A stretch of 64,000 nucleotides of DNA from Hirsutella rhossiliensis (Eukaryota; Ascomycota; Sordariomycetes; Hypocreales; Ophiocordycipitaceae). Under the pieces are notes generated by a model. It did no database searches. It saw nothing but the letters and a program-made list of their open reading frames with translations, and was not told the DNA's origin. This document shows, one piece after another, positions 54,589-64,000 of this stretch (position 1 is its first letter; each line of letters starts with the position of its first letter). The stretch covers positions 35,799-99,798 of the forward strand of contig NW_025408693.1 in the NCBI RefSeq assembly GCF_020360975.1. The letters run 5' to 3'. Made by a program: the position numbers and the translations under genes.

Positions 54589-55072
54589 TCTGCAGGGTGT
54601 GGAAAGCTCTGATGATGCTGATGCTGGCTACTAGCCCCATCCCTAGTGGAGGGCGCGCAGACTATAGACCTGTGCGAGGCTGCAATCCCTGCAAATAAGG
54701 GCTGAGGCTGCACCAGCGTTTGTGCAGTGAACTGGCCCTGCACCTGGGGTGGATCCTGCCCGTGATTCTGCCCGGTTTGCAACAGAAACCACGGATAATT
54801 TTGCCACCTGTCATATCATGTGGCGAGTGTACGACTGGCCTTATCATATCTGAACAGACATACTGGATATTATCCGCCTTGGCGTTGCTACCTCCCCGTT
54901 GTTGTCGCGAAGACCATTGCGCCAATCAGGCAAAAGTGGAATGCGCGCTCCGAAAGGCGCACTACAATTGACACATATGTCTTTCTTTCCAACACATCCC
55001 TCAGGGATGCCGGGCCATACCCGGGATGCCTGGACCAACTGCTAAGTCACCCCCTTTCCAACGTAGTCTCCT
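54589..55072. other. Repeat-bearing gap with diverged MITE piece
   Basis: At 54900-54980 TGTCGCGAAGACCATTGCGC and CAGGCAAAAGTGGAATGCGC are a diverged copy of the foldback MITE arm. No gene recognised. Confidence 0.5.
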
Positions 55073-55329
55073 ATGTCGCGAAGACCGTTGCGCCACGTAG
55101 GCAAAAGCGGAATGCACACTCCAACAAGTGCGCTGCAATCAACACATATCTGACCCCGCCTTCCCGACATTGTCGGAAAACGCGGTTGTCAGATATGTGT
55201 CAATGCAACGCACCTGTCGAAACGCGCGTTCCACTTTTGTCGGGAAGGCGGGGTATGTGTTGATTGCAGCGCACTTGTTGGAGTGTGCATTCCGCTTTTG
55301 CCTGCGTGGCGCAACGGTCTTCGCGACAT
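55073..55329. mobile_element. Foldback MITE, copy 2
   Basis: Nearly identical to 28948-29204 in both arms and loop (ATGTCGCGAAGACCGTTGCG inverted at the far end). Flanks CCT before and CCTATGGGTAT after. Confidence 0.75.
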
Positions 55330-55578
55330 CCTATGGGTATCCGTACGCTGACGGGATTCGAACCACGGGGCCTACTCGAGTGTGTCGCGCGCGCAGTCTA
55401 ACCGGAAGTTGCAGGGTGGTGTGCCATCCCTCCCGGCTCATACCTGTTGCGAAGACAGTACGCCACTCAGGCAAAGTGGAATGCACTCCAACAAGTGCCC
55501 TGCAAGTAACGTATATATCTGGCGACGTGTCTACCTTCCGACCAACAAGTGTTCCCCTCGACAGGCTTCTTCTCAACA
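55330..55578 (-). repeat. LTR-like repeat with tRNA-like segment, copy 2
   Basis: Same block as 29205-29453, with a few bases fewer; it includes the T-arm motif GGTTCGAATCCC on the minus strand (about 55354-55368) and ends at TGTTGAGAAGAAGCCTGTCG (55578 inward). Confidence 0.65.
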
Positions 55579-55748
55579 AATCTGCAACGGTCAATTCCAA
55601 ATCTGCATTGTTTATTGAGAGCCAACCCAACTAGCAACCAATTCCATCGCTCACCAAAGATGTTGTCAAGCGTCTTACCGTTCACAGTTAGTTCCTTGCC
55701 AGAATAGCAGCTTTCGAATCGTGTGCTAAAGCCCTGGTCTTAGCCGAG

Positions 55749-56635
55749 ATGGCGGTGGAGGTGACCAACTACTGCACTGAGCATTCGAAGAAGGTCACAG
55801 AGCAAATGGATGAACTCTGGGACTGGACTTGCCAAAATTTTGCCGACGCCGACAAGATGTCTTCGCCATTGCAAGGAGCAACAATGACGTTTCTGGCAGA
55901 GTTTGTGAGAGCTCGTCGCAGTACATATGCCGCTTAATACCCCGAGCTGAGACCCGAGTGAGCTAACGTGCTAGGCAGTTCTTGAAATAGGTTGCTATAC
56001 AGGTTACAGCGCCTTGGCCTGGTACGAAGGCACTAGAAAAACTAATGCAGAGATCATCTCGCTGGAGGCCGACCCGAAGATGATTGCAGCCTCGCGCAAC
56101 ATTTGACAAATACAAGGTCAACGACCGACTAACTCGTCGAAGGCCCTGCTCAAGACTCGCTGAAGAAGCTGAGCGGCCAGTTTGACATTATTTTGTTGAT
56201 GCAAACAAGGAGGGCTACCAAAATTATGTACAATATATTTTGGATCATAAGTTGTTAGCCCCTGAAGGGTTGATCATGTGTGACAATGGTGAGAAGCAAG
56301 TTCAGAAATATCCAGGGTCGGAATACTAACCAAATGACTCAATAGTCTTTGCTAGGGGTATGACTATTTCCACGAATGCCAACCCTCTGCTGTCTGGAGA
56401 GTCCCGCTCTTACTGGACGGAGAACGGCAAGGCACTTCGAGGCTTTTGTGACTTTTGCCGCGAAGACAAACGCATCGACGTTCTTCTCCTGCCTCTCTTC
56501 GACGGCGTAACCCTTGCGAAATGGGTGCCAAGCTCGCGCCATGAAATTATGTCTTCGACTCATGATGCATTGGAGGATAAAGGCTGCTCCTTGACAGTCG
56601 GAGGGCAGGTAATGCGTCGACTTAACATAAAGTGA
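55749..56635 (+). pseudogene. Class I SAM-dependent O-methyltransferase (CCoAOMT-like), broken
   Basis: Exons 55749-55920, 55979-56288 and 56346-56635; introns 55921-55978 (GTACAT..GCAG, branch GCTAAC) and 56289-56345 (GTGAGA..ATAG, branch ACTAAC). Across the first splice AEFVRARR joins ILEIGCYTGYSALAW, the SAM-binding motif I; IISLEADPK follows, then in another frame FVDANKEGYQNY and LAPEGLIMCDN (metal-binding Asp/Asn), and VFARGMTIST. The end reads LLPLFDGVTLAKW. Frame is lost at about 56105-56140 and at about 56212 (one T missing in a T run). Sense N-terminal sequence (AKALVLAE) is readable before the ATG, so the true start may be upstream. Confidence 0.75.
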
Positions 56636-56639
56636 TTTG

Positions 56640-57990
56640 CCGAATTTCGTTGCCAGGATAAGGTCTCGCGAAGAGATGCAACCCTTTGTGTCAAGCGATC
56701 CAGTTTTCCTGTTGCTCCTGCTGCATCTCTTCCAACTGTCGCAGCTTGGCGTGTTTTCCTCCTCTTGTGTAGCGAGTAGTCCCAACAAAGTTTCCGTCTC
56801 CTCGATCTTGGCGTGTTGTTCCTCCTCTTGTCTAGCGAGCATCCCCAACAGCGTTTCCTTATCCTCGATCTTGGCCTGCGCTGCGGCAAGCAGAGCATTG
56901 AGCTGATCTAACTTTGACCGCTCATTCTCAATGTCTCGCCGTAATAGCTGCAGCGTGGACCTCTGGTCATCAGCTCGATGCGAGTCGTCGTGTGGCGCGT
57001 CCAGCTCCGGGTCAAGGGCACGTGCGATGAGAGCCTGCTTAACTCCACATGATTTGAGACCTCCAATGGTGGGGATGTCCGGTCAGTCATGGACACATCT
57101 CGATTTGTCGCGTCGCGGTCTGCAGTGCAGCCCTGGGTCGATGGAGGTTGTCGAAGTAGGCCAAATACACCGACCTTCTGATGAACAACGAGCGCAGCTC
57201 GGTCTGATCCGATTCTGCCGCTTCGTCCAGCTTCGGAAGGAACAGCCGGGTTTATCGCGTTCGTGATCCAGATCGTGGGGTATTCCGTATCGGTTTGGAG
57301 GCTGGACGCGCACGCTGGTATCCGCATGCTCCGATGCTTCGGCGTCGACATCGGAACGGCCGTCGCGAACACGTCAACCACTTGTTGGATGCGCTGCTCG
57401 CGATTTGCGTACCGGAACCGCCCTGGCTTCCGAGCGGCCAGCAGAGCGTGTTCAGCGATGGCCCTCCGGTGACGCCTGCAATATCTTTCTCACTTTCCGA
57501 CTCGAAACCAAGTCGCGAGGCAAGCGAGGCGAGGTCATGAAGTGCACTCGTCTGGTTTCATTCGCGCTTTCGCCAAGCGGTCTTTCTTTTGCGCGTCGGT
57601 CGGCAGGTCTTGATACATGCGGAACGCGGCCATGAGCCGCATCCCCAAGTCAAGTCTCAGCGCGGCATCTCCTGCAATAGTTCCAAAGCTCCCATCTGAG
57701 ATCTGAATCACGCACCGGTCGCTCTGCTGGTTGACGTCCGTAAACATGTCTTCCAGGCGGCCTGCAATGGTGTCGCGTGGTCCTGTATCCACGATTTTCT
57801 TCATGCACTCCGCAGCACATGCCAGAAACTTGCGGTCTTCGAAGAAAGCGAACAGTGACGGAATCAACTGTGTGCGAAGCGCCGCAGACTTTGGGCCACA
57901 TCGCCTCGCGCTGTGGCTCCGAATGGTTGCCAAATATTTGCCCGCTTTTCAATCTCGCAAGCAAGTCATCGTGATCTGTCCTGCAGGCTC
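56640..57990 (-). pseudogene. Uncharacterised fungal protein, decayed
   Basis: Minus strand, mosaic of frames. The 5' part has LLARLKSGQIFGNHSEPQRE (about 57980-57910), then in the next frame LIPSLFAFFEDRKFLACAAE (57875-57815) and RCVIQISDGSFGTIAG, LDLGMRLMAAFRMYQ. It recalls a large family of fungal hypothetical proteins, from memory. Near 56900-56700 a Glu-rich helical region has two copies of a motif AKIE-x-x-ETLLGxLAxQEEE. The 5' end is lost into LTR sequence at about 57990. No function can be given. Confidence 0.45.
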
Positions 57991-58102
57991 CAGGAGCCCT
58001 ACCCTGCAGAGCCTTCTGCAGACTTCCCTTCTTACCTGGTTTCAAGCTGTATTATCTAGAGAGACCTAGAGACCTCAACTCGTTCGGACCTTCTTCTCGA
58101 CA
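57990..58102. repeat. LTR end fragment (41667 family)
   Basis: CAGACTTCCCTTCTTACCTG through ATCTAGAGAGACCTAGAGAC to CGGACCTTCTTCTCGACA matches the last 100 bp of 41667-42169 and part of 11140-11190. Confidence 0.65.
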
Positions 58103-59890
58103 CAATTTGCACAAACCAGGCAAGAGTAGTATCACATCGTCAGATTAGATTATAGCCCAAAAAAGGCGCAAGAAGTTGCACGATCGAGTCACCGAAGAAT
58201 TATCTCTTTTGGGTGTTGTGTACCGGTACGGGGCTTGAGGACGTGATGGTTTTAAGATTTTAATAATAAAGTTGCAGCTTACAGTCCGCCCCAGAATTGG
58301 GAAAAGATATCAATTTACGTTGCTAGAGGCAGCATATAATAGCAGCAGGCTCCATAAGACTAATGCATCTGCTTCAAGCCTCATATATTGATGCGAGAGG
58401 TATGATAAATGTGCGATGCGCAATTGCTGCAAAAGGCGATGCAGGTATACTACAGTGGGGTGTAGCCTGATGTGACGCATGCGGTGGCCGGTATTTTTTT
58501 GGTGCGGTTTTTGCCAACCTTGCCTAATGTGCGACCGTACTGCAGCTCTTTGTTCCGGCTCGCTATTGGTCAAGTTGGTCAGATTAAGGCCAAAATCGGG
58601 CGTCCCAGAATGAGCTTGACGTCCAATCACATCCCTCAAGGTTGGATGATTGGAAGCCGGTGGCTTGCTTCATCAAGACTAGTCGAGCGGTAAAGTTCAG
58701 TGATCGTGAAGCGGTCTGGCGATTGGAGAGCGCAATAAATATTGCACATCTGATCTGCTTTTACCCTGTCGCGTCTGTTTCGTGTTTGTCGGCGGGGGGC
58801 AAGGTGAACTGAGGAAAGGCTTCAACGTCAAGTTCTGCCTGGCAGAGAGTATGGGAAGTGTGACCAGATGCTACCCTAAAGACATGAGATGAAAGCTACG
58901 CAGAGGCTCGTTTAACTCTCCCCTGTAAAAATTCTTCCCCCGTCAGAGCTGTTAGCGGCTCGCTAGCAGGGGGCCGGATTTGCAGGCCACCCGACCGCGC
59001 TTGCTGCCCGGGTCCATCGTGGCCCTAACAGCACAGAGGAAGACATTAGGAGAGTTCATATTCCTCTGCAAAGCCGGTCTCGACAACACGTCCACGGACC
59101 TCGCTTCCTTCGGAACCAGGGCTGTGGGTATTGGAAGGCCGCCCTTCTAAACAACGGTGGCTGGTTGCGCAGGTTTTTCTCCCTGAAGGCAAGCTGCACG
59201 ACAGCCTCTGATTCCTTCGAGGTTTTCCTGCCGCCGCTCCTGCGCTATTTCCATCGCCTGGTTACCGAAGCATGGACTGCGACAGCAGCGTTAGCGAAGG
59301 CGAGAGAATTCTGACCGGACAAAACCAAGGGTTGACCATTGTGGCAATCGCCACGCGCCTGGACGACCCGCTGACGGGCACCAGGCTCCGACACTGAGCG
59401 CCTTAGAGCCGATGAAATGCTGGATGGACTTCGGAAGGCTGGCTGCAGAGGATAGCCACGGACACTTGTATTGACGGGCTTAGCGACAACCTACCGGTGG
59501 AGGGTAGGAAAGCCGTCTCCGGGGATTGAGCCGACAGCTCGCCCTTGCGAGGTGCTTGCAAGAAGCGCTGGGTGAGGCCTACTGTGGCAGGATTTTCTCG
59601 ATAGCCTAGCTCAGCGTCCTGTGCCCCACCGGGACCTGAGCGGCCCGCGGCGCCACACGACACACACGCAGACTCGTTCTGCCCTGGCAACGCTTTGATA
59701 TCTCGTAAGGCCGTATTCTAAGCGCGGGGGCCGGCGGCATTACTAAGGTCTTACGCCCTTTAGTTGGCAAAAAATCCGTGACATCACAAAATTCCGTGAC
59801 AGTCGCCTCTCTTTTGAGTACCGTCTCAATTGCCGTCAACGCGTATTTTCAACCCAAACCAACGAGAGGTTATTCTCTATTTCATACGGT
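58103..59890. other. Gene-free stretch, GC-rich in its second half
   Basis: No domain-bearing ORF. From about 58900 to 59740 the sequence is GC-rich and structured-looking, unlike the neighbouring repeats, but I could not identify it as rRNA or spacer. A 12-bp direct repeat, TCCGTGACATCAC/TTCCGTGAC, lies at 59768-59800 shortly before the pogo ORF and may belong to its end. Confidence 0.35.
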
Positions 59891-60474
59891 ATGACTCCCA
59901 ATGACAATGCCCTAGCCGCCGCGCAAGTCATCGCCTCTCGCCGGCCGCCTAGAGCGGCCCTACGTCGTGCCACAACACCACAACGAACCCCCTTTCTATC
60001 CGCAAAGCGGCTTACGTACAAAGTCAATAGAGGCGCTGTCGAGAGGGCCATCCGTTCTTTGGAAAACCCATTTGCCCGAGGTCAGGGGCGCCCAACTGCG
60101 TTGACTGAGGATGAAGATAACGCCCTGTGGCGTACATACAGTGGATGGAGCGTACTGGTATAATTGGTATTCCAGCGGGAAAGAGCGGCGAGGCTGCCGC
60201 AAATACAATCAGGCAGCGACGAGATCCATCATCAAGACCTATGTCTCAGAACTGGCTCGCAGGCTGGCGCCAAAGTCACCCTGAGGTCAAGAAGACTTAC
60301 TTGAAGGCCGTCGAGAGCACGGAAGTCTTTTGAAGCGCAGAGTGTTGAGGAAGTGAATGACTTCTTCTCTAACCTCGACGAGACTATCAAGAAGTTTCGC
60401 ATTGGGGCATCGGAGATTTGGAATGAAGATGAAGCTGGCATTCGGATCGGCTGCTTGCGAGAACGCGTACGTTC
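59891..60474 (+). pseudogene. pogo-like transposase 4, N-terminal half, truncated
   Basis: ATG at 59891 (MTPNDNALAAAQVIASRRPP). Psq-type region (YKVNRGAVERAIRSLE), CENP-B part (LTEDEDNALWRTY, then in the next frame WMERTGIIGIPAGK, MSQNWLAGWRQSHPEVKKTY) and the first catalytic motif IWNEDEAGIRIG (about 60415-60450). It is cut at 60475 by an LTR beginning TGTTGAGACATGG. Two frame changes (about 60130 and 60330). Confidence 0.72.
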
Positions 60475-60779
60475 TGTTGAGACATGGACCAAGACATGTT
60501 TAGGCAGCAGTTACAAGTGGTGAGTCACTGGATAGTGGCACGGACGTGCCACTATGTATTGCAGTACGAGATGGGCAGCAAGCATTGATCTTGAGTGGAA
60601 TAAAGCTCTTGATTCTTCTATCTAGAGAGAGTGTAGATGATCTTATAGATAGAAGAACAGTGGAAGTGAATGAATAACCCAGCTGTTGGGTTGTGGCTGT
60701 GTAAAGCGTAGGCAAAAGGAAGGTTAATTGCCTGCATTAGCCTAGGTTGACTGGAAGACCAAATGAGCCTTGGCTGGTA

Positions 60780-63029
60780 AGGGATTTCCCGGTGATCTGC
60801 CGGATCGGACGATTCGCCGGATTTTGGTTCCCTTGCATTCCGGTGAAGATTTGAGTGAAACTCCACGAAAATAATATGAAACAATCTCACATTAAAGCAG
60901 AAGCAAGAAAGATGCCTAGCAATTCCATTCAATCTACTTCGCAGTCATCAAGCCACCGTGGCCGCTTCCTGTGGCGTCCCGCGCAGTCCCCGCATTGCGA
61001 CTACCATCTCTGGTCGCGCTCGACAGCCAATGATGGCTTTTGGGACGTGAGAAGTGGTCAATGCCGGCTTTGGATCTTTACGCAACAATGTTTGGCGATT
61101 TTGAGTGTTCCGGAGCTGTCGTCGGTTCTGGTGGAGCCGAAATGGCGACGACAATCTCGTCTCGAACGCCCGACTCTTCTCGCGAGTCTGTGGAGCAACA
61201 GAGGTCGGATCCCATTTCCGACATTTTTCTGGTTCTTTCGCGAGCTCTTTCCGTATCTGCCTGTTTTTCTCCCGCTCTTGTTGTCTGGCTTCCTTTGCCT
61301 GACGTCTTTGCTCAGTTTTGCCTCCCGCTGCCTTCTCTTCTCCAGAGCGAGAACTTTGAGGTTTGCCGCCTTTTGCTGTCGCTCAAACCTTTGTCGTTCT
61401 TTCTCCAAGGTTCTTGCTTCTGAGTCTCCATGGCTGCTTTCTTCAAGCGCGCTTGGGCCACTTTTGCAGGGCTAAATACCTGCGCCGAGTTAGGATCTAC
61501 ACGATCGAAAGGTAATCCTTCAGGCTTTACCGCGCATTCTGCGCTGCTTTTCGTGAAAGATAGTCTCCCGAAGTCCCTGATTCTCATATCGAAGCAATTC
61601 GTTCTGAGATTGGAGACTTTCGAAGTACTTTGAGCTTCCGACTGTCTCGGCTAGCGTTTTTGAGGATCCATCGACTACCTTGTCGACAAGTCGGCGCAAA
61701 TCGAGCAGTGGGCTGCTGCAGGGCGAGCAGTCAACGGGCTGTCGCCAGACTCAGACTCATCTTCTGTTTTCTCCGCGATCTGCGACAAAACGACTTCAGG
61801 GTCAAATGGGAGGAGTCCGGTCCGTTTCCAACCACTTGCGATGTTCTCCGCCGAGAAGATGACCCGAATGCGTTCCAAATAACGACCAGAACTCGCGTTT
61901 CGATAGCCCGATGAGTCCCTGTGTCTTTGCAGTCCACTGGATGAGCTGGTTGGTGTATGCGGTCGAAGAGGGCCAAAGGGACACATCAAGGGCTGCAGCC
62001 TGTGCGTGGAATGCGGCGGAAACACGGCAACGATTATCCGATGCTGGTCACACCACTCCAGGAAGTCCATATTGACATGACTAGAGTGTCCGTCGGTAAT
62101 CAGGAGGCGGTAATCCCGCCGTTTCGCGCCTTTTCTTTCGTGAACCGGTCGAAAACACCAATGAGCCATTCCTTTCCAAGTTCATGGTTCGTCCAACCCG
62201 TTTCTGAGGTTGTGAAAAACGCCGCTGGTGCTCCGGATCAAACTCCGTGAGCCAGGAGTCCTGAACTTGCCCTGGCTTGCCTTGGTAGATGAGAGCAGGG
62301 GTAGCGCGGTCAGGTCTTGACAGACACATGCCAGGAACGTGATCCATGATCTGTTGCCATCCTGCGCAGCACCGATCAATTTTCCTTGCTTCTTGGCACG
62401 AACAGAGAATACTCTTGGTACGATTGATGACGCCGAGGAAAAGCCCTTTTCGTCCACATTATACGTGTTGCAAGGCAGGATGTCGTATTTCTCGATTTTC
62501 TCGCCAATCTTGTACGATCAGCAATGAAGGATGGACTTGGGCTGCCACAAGCTCATAGTAGGCTCTGTATCTAGAAGCATTGTCTGCTCTCTTTCTTGCG
62601 ATATCAAACCGTCAGTCGGTGCAACTGAGCTGTCATCGCTGTTACGTCGGACAATGTGGCAGTCCTTTCCGACCTCAATTTTGGCGATATCCTGGGCAAA
62701 ACTTTTGATCATCGGCAGCGTAGGCGGAATCCCACGTGATGAAAGCTTGCGAATATACGCAACAAGATCCCTTTCTTGCTGTTTTGAGACGTGACTTATA
62801 CAAACTGTCGGCATCCCGTCTTGACCTCTGTTTGCCTTGGTGTCGCCGTCGCAGAGTGATCGTCGCAATTGAACTGACGCGCAGTCTTGGCATAGTTAAC
62901 AGTGTCCACAGCTTCAGAAACTCAAGCGCTTCATCAATCAGGGCCATGGTGGTGGAGAAATTCAGGATTTGGAGACGTGAACTGGCGAATCGGCGAATCG
63001 CCCGATCCGGCAGATCACCGGAAATCCCT
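60780..63029 (-). mobile_element. pogo element 3, near-complete ends
   Basis: Inverted repeats: AGGGATTTCCCGGTGATCTG at 60780 and, inverted, AGGGATTTCCGGTGATCTGC ending 63029; pairing continues to CGATTCGCCG (about 38 bp, two differences). TA lies next to the left end and within one base of the right. Length about 2250 bp. Confidence 0.78.
61058..62947 (-). pseudogene. pogo-like transposase of element 3, frameshifted
   Basis: Minus strand pieces: MALIDEALEFLKLW (62947, start), SKQQERDLVAYIRKLSSRGI (CENP-B region, about 62780-62720), VDEKGFSS (first Asp, 62455), SWLTEFDPEH (62230), DYRLLITDGHSSHVNMDF (second Asp, about 62115-62060), HSTHRLQPL (62010), AENIASGWKRTGLLPFDPEVV (61850-61790), and a Lys/Arg-rich helical tail to 61058 (EKERQRFERQQKAANLKV). 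At least six frame changes; dead. Confidence 0.75.
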
Positions 63030-63210
63030 ATACGGCCGAATATGCCTCTAACCCAGCTGTTGGGTTGTGGCTGTGTAAAGCGTGAAAAAGGAAGGTTGGT
63101 GAGGCTTGTAGATACTGATGTGCCAGTGTGACGTGCAACATACCCCTCAGGTTGAGCCTGAAGATGAGGGCTGAAGGGTCAGACTGAAGAAAACTAGTAG
63201 TCCGAATCAT

Positions 63211-64000
63211 TTAAATCATCTGATAGTTCAAGAATCGAAGAAATGTCGACGAGGTTGAGGCGTTTGACAGAATCTTTAAACTTCTGGCCTGGAAGCGGCT
63301 TGGTGAGACCGTCAGCAAGCATGAGAGCTGTTGGAGTGTATTTGATGTCATAATGCTTCGTTGATAGGCGCACAGGCGCAGAATGAATATCAACAGCGCT
63401 TGAGTACTGTGGAGCCGTGGAATGTCTTGGGATACAAGACGAATTGTCTGAAAGTTATCACACTGAATCATTGGCTGGCCGTCAAACTAATGAGCTGCAT
63501 GAAGAGCGCATGGTTGCAATGGTTTTATAGCAGTGTGAGTGAGGGCAGGAGCTCGGCTTCAGTGGATGACGTTGTGACGGTATCCTGCTGCTTTCAAATG
63601 ATTGGCCCGCCGAAAGGGTGAGAATGCATCCTTGCAGGATGTTTCTGGTTTGTTTGTCGTCCGCAAGGCTGCATCAGACGCGATTGAAATCACTTGTGTG
63701 TTGGTTTCGAGGGTGATGTTGGGGCGGATATACCTGCGGTGCGGGATCCGAAATTGAAATGGGTTCCATTGAGTCTGAGAACTCAATTGCGAGATACCTC
63801 GTGGCGTAGAGATACTCAATCAAATGGTCTACCGCCGAATGGTGTTCAGGGTTGAGGAGGATTCTGAGAGTTTTGAAGCTGCCTTAGCTATGTCTTCGGA
63901 GCAGTGATCACTGATGCATTACAGGTGACTTTGCCTTGGTAGAGCTGAATTTCGTCATTAGATTGGCTGTAACTCATTTGTGGGAAAGGACGCCTTTGAC
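63211..64000 (-). pseudogene. Ty1/copia RNase H end, continues past window
   Basis: MIQCDNFQTIRLVSQDIPRL (63471 inward) is the CDN-x-QTI motif of copia RNase H; frameshifted continuation includes the LTVSPSRFQARSLKILSNA region corresponding to the ADGLTKPL-type end. Upstream frames up to the window edge carry scattered RNase H pieces. The LTR follows at 63140. Confidence 0.65.

Larger units (their letters stand above)
60475..63140 (-). repeat. LTR of the right-edge copia element, with pogo-3 inside
   Basis: Minus-strand start TGTTGCACGTCACACTGGCA at 63140, preceded by a purine tract (CTGAGGGGTA), and end CATGTCTCAACA at 60475. A 35-bp segment (TAACCCAGCTGTTGGGTTGT and on) is directly repeated at 60675-60709 and 63049-63083 on either side of pogo-3, so either the LTR has a duplication or two LTRs are present. 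Confidence 0.6.

Noticed and set aside
58900..59740. Ribosomal RNA fragment
   Set aside because: GC-rich and structured-looking, but none of the conserved rRNA blocks I know could be found.
1..64000. Strong repeat-induced point mutation across the window
   Set aside because: Repeats are not AT-saturated and most breaks are indels; only a few stops fit CpA-to-TpA change.

Overview
The window looks like a transposon-dense accessory or subtelomeric-type region of a filamentous ascomycete (probably Sordariomycetes; inferred, species not identified). Support: short introns of 56-75 bp with GT..AG ends and CTAAC-like branch sites; fungal element families (Mutator-like, hAT, pogo/Fot-like, Ty1/copia, Ty3/gypsy, Tad-type LINEs); a DUF3435/FluG-type protein fragment; and relics of secondary-metabolism-type genes. 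No CRISPR array and no intact RNA gene was seen. Heavy repeat-induced point mutation is not evident: decay is mostly by small indels, with a few CpA-to-TpA-like nonsense codons.

Layout. 0-3 kb: Mutator-like transposase running off the left edge, then an intact uncharacterised 208-aa ORF. 3.2-5.9 kb: copia polyprotein cut off inside its reverse transcriptase. 7.5-9.5 kb: an intact ATP-dependent DNA ligase, the best-preserved gene here. 10.7-12.5 kb: LTR remnant and a C-terminal fragment of a DUF3435/FluG-type protein. 13-15 kb: an integrase-type (IS3-like) eukaryotic transposase broken by nonsense codons. 15.0-22.4 kb: three hAT elements, two with exact 8-bp target duplications. 22.4-25.2 kb: bZIP relic, small coiled-coil ORF, two-exon APH-type kinase. 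25.4-29.5 kb: LINE, gypsy, pogo, a foldback MITE and LTR pieces. 29.5-30.5 kb: metallo-beta-lactamase-fold hydrolase. 30.6-37 kb: copia plus two hAT elements. 37.4-40.4 kb: NRPS-like A-T-R gene relic. 40.9-42.2 kb: LTRs and a perfect hairpin. 42.8-49.0 kb: one pogo transposon carrying at least four nested retroelement insertions. 49.1-49.7 kb: GFA/CENP-V-type gene. 50.3-52.3 kb: nested LINEs sharing one target sequence, and an intact MITE. 52.5-53.6 kb: AKR7-like reductase. 53.8-55.6 kb: LTR, tRNA-like and foldback repeats. 55.7-58 kb: O-methyltransferase and an unknown protein, both broken. 59.9-64 kb: pogo inside LTR inside pogo, then the end of a copia element.

No operon logic applies. Host genes are isolated between repeats and most carry one or more single-base frameshifts. 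Many of these sit in short homopolymer runs, in transposons and host genes alike, so some apparent pseudogenes may be consensus errors in a long-read assembly rather than biology.
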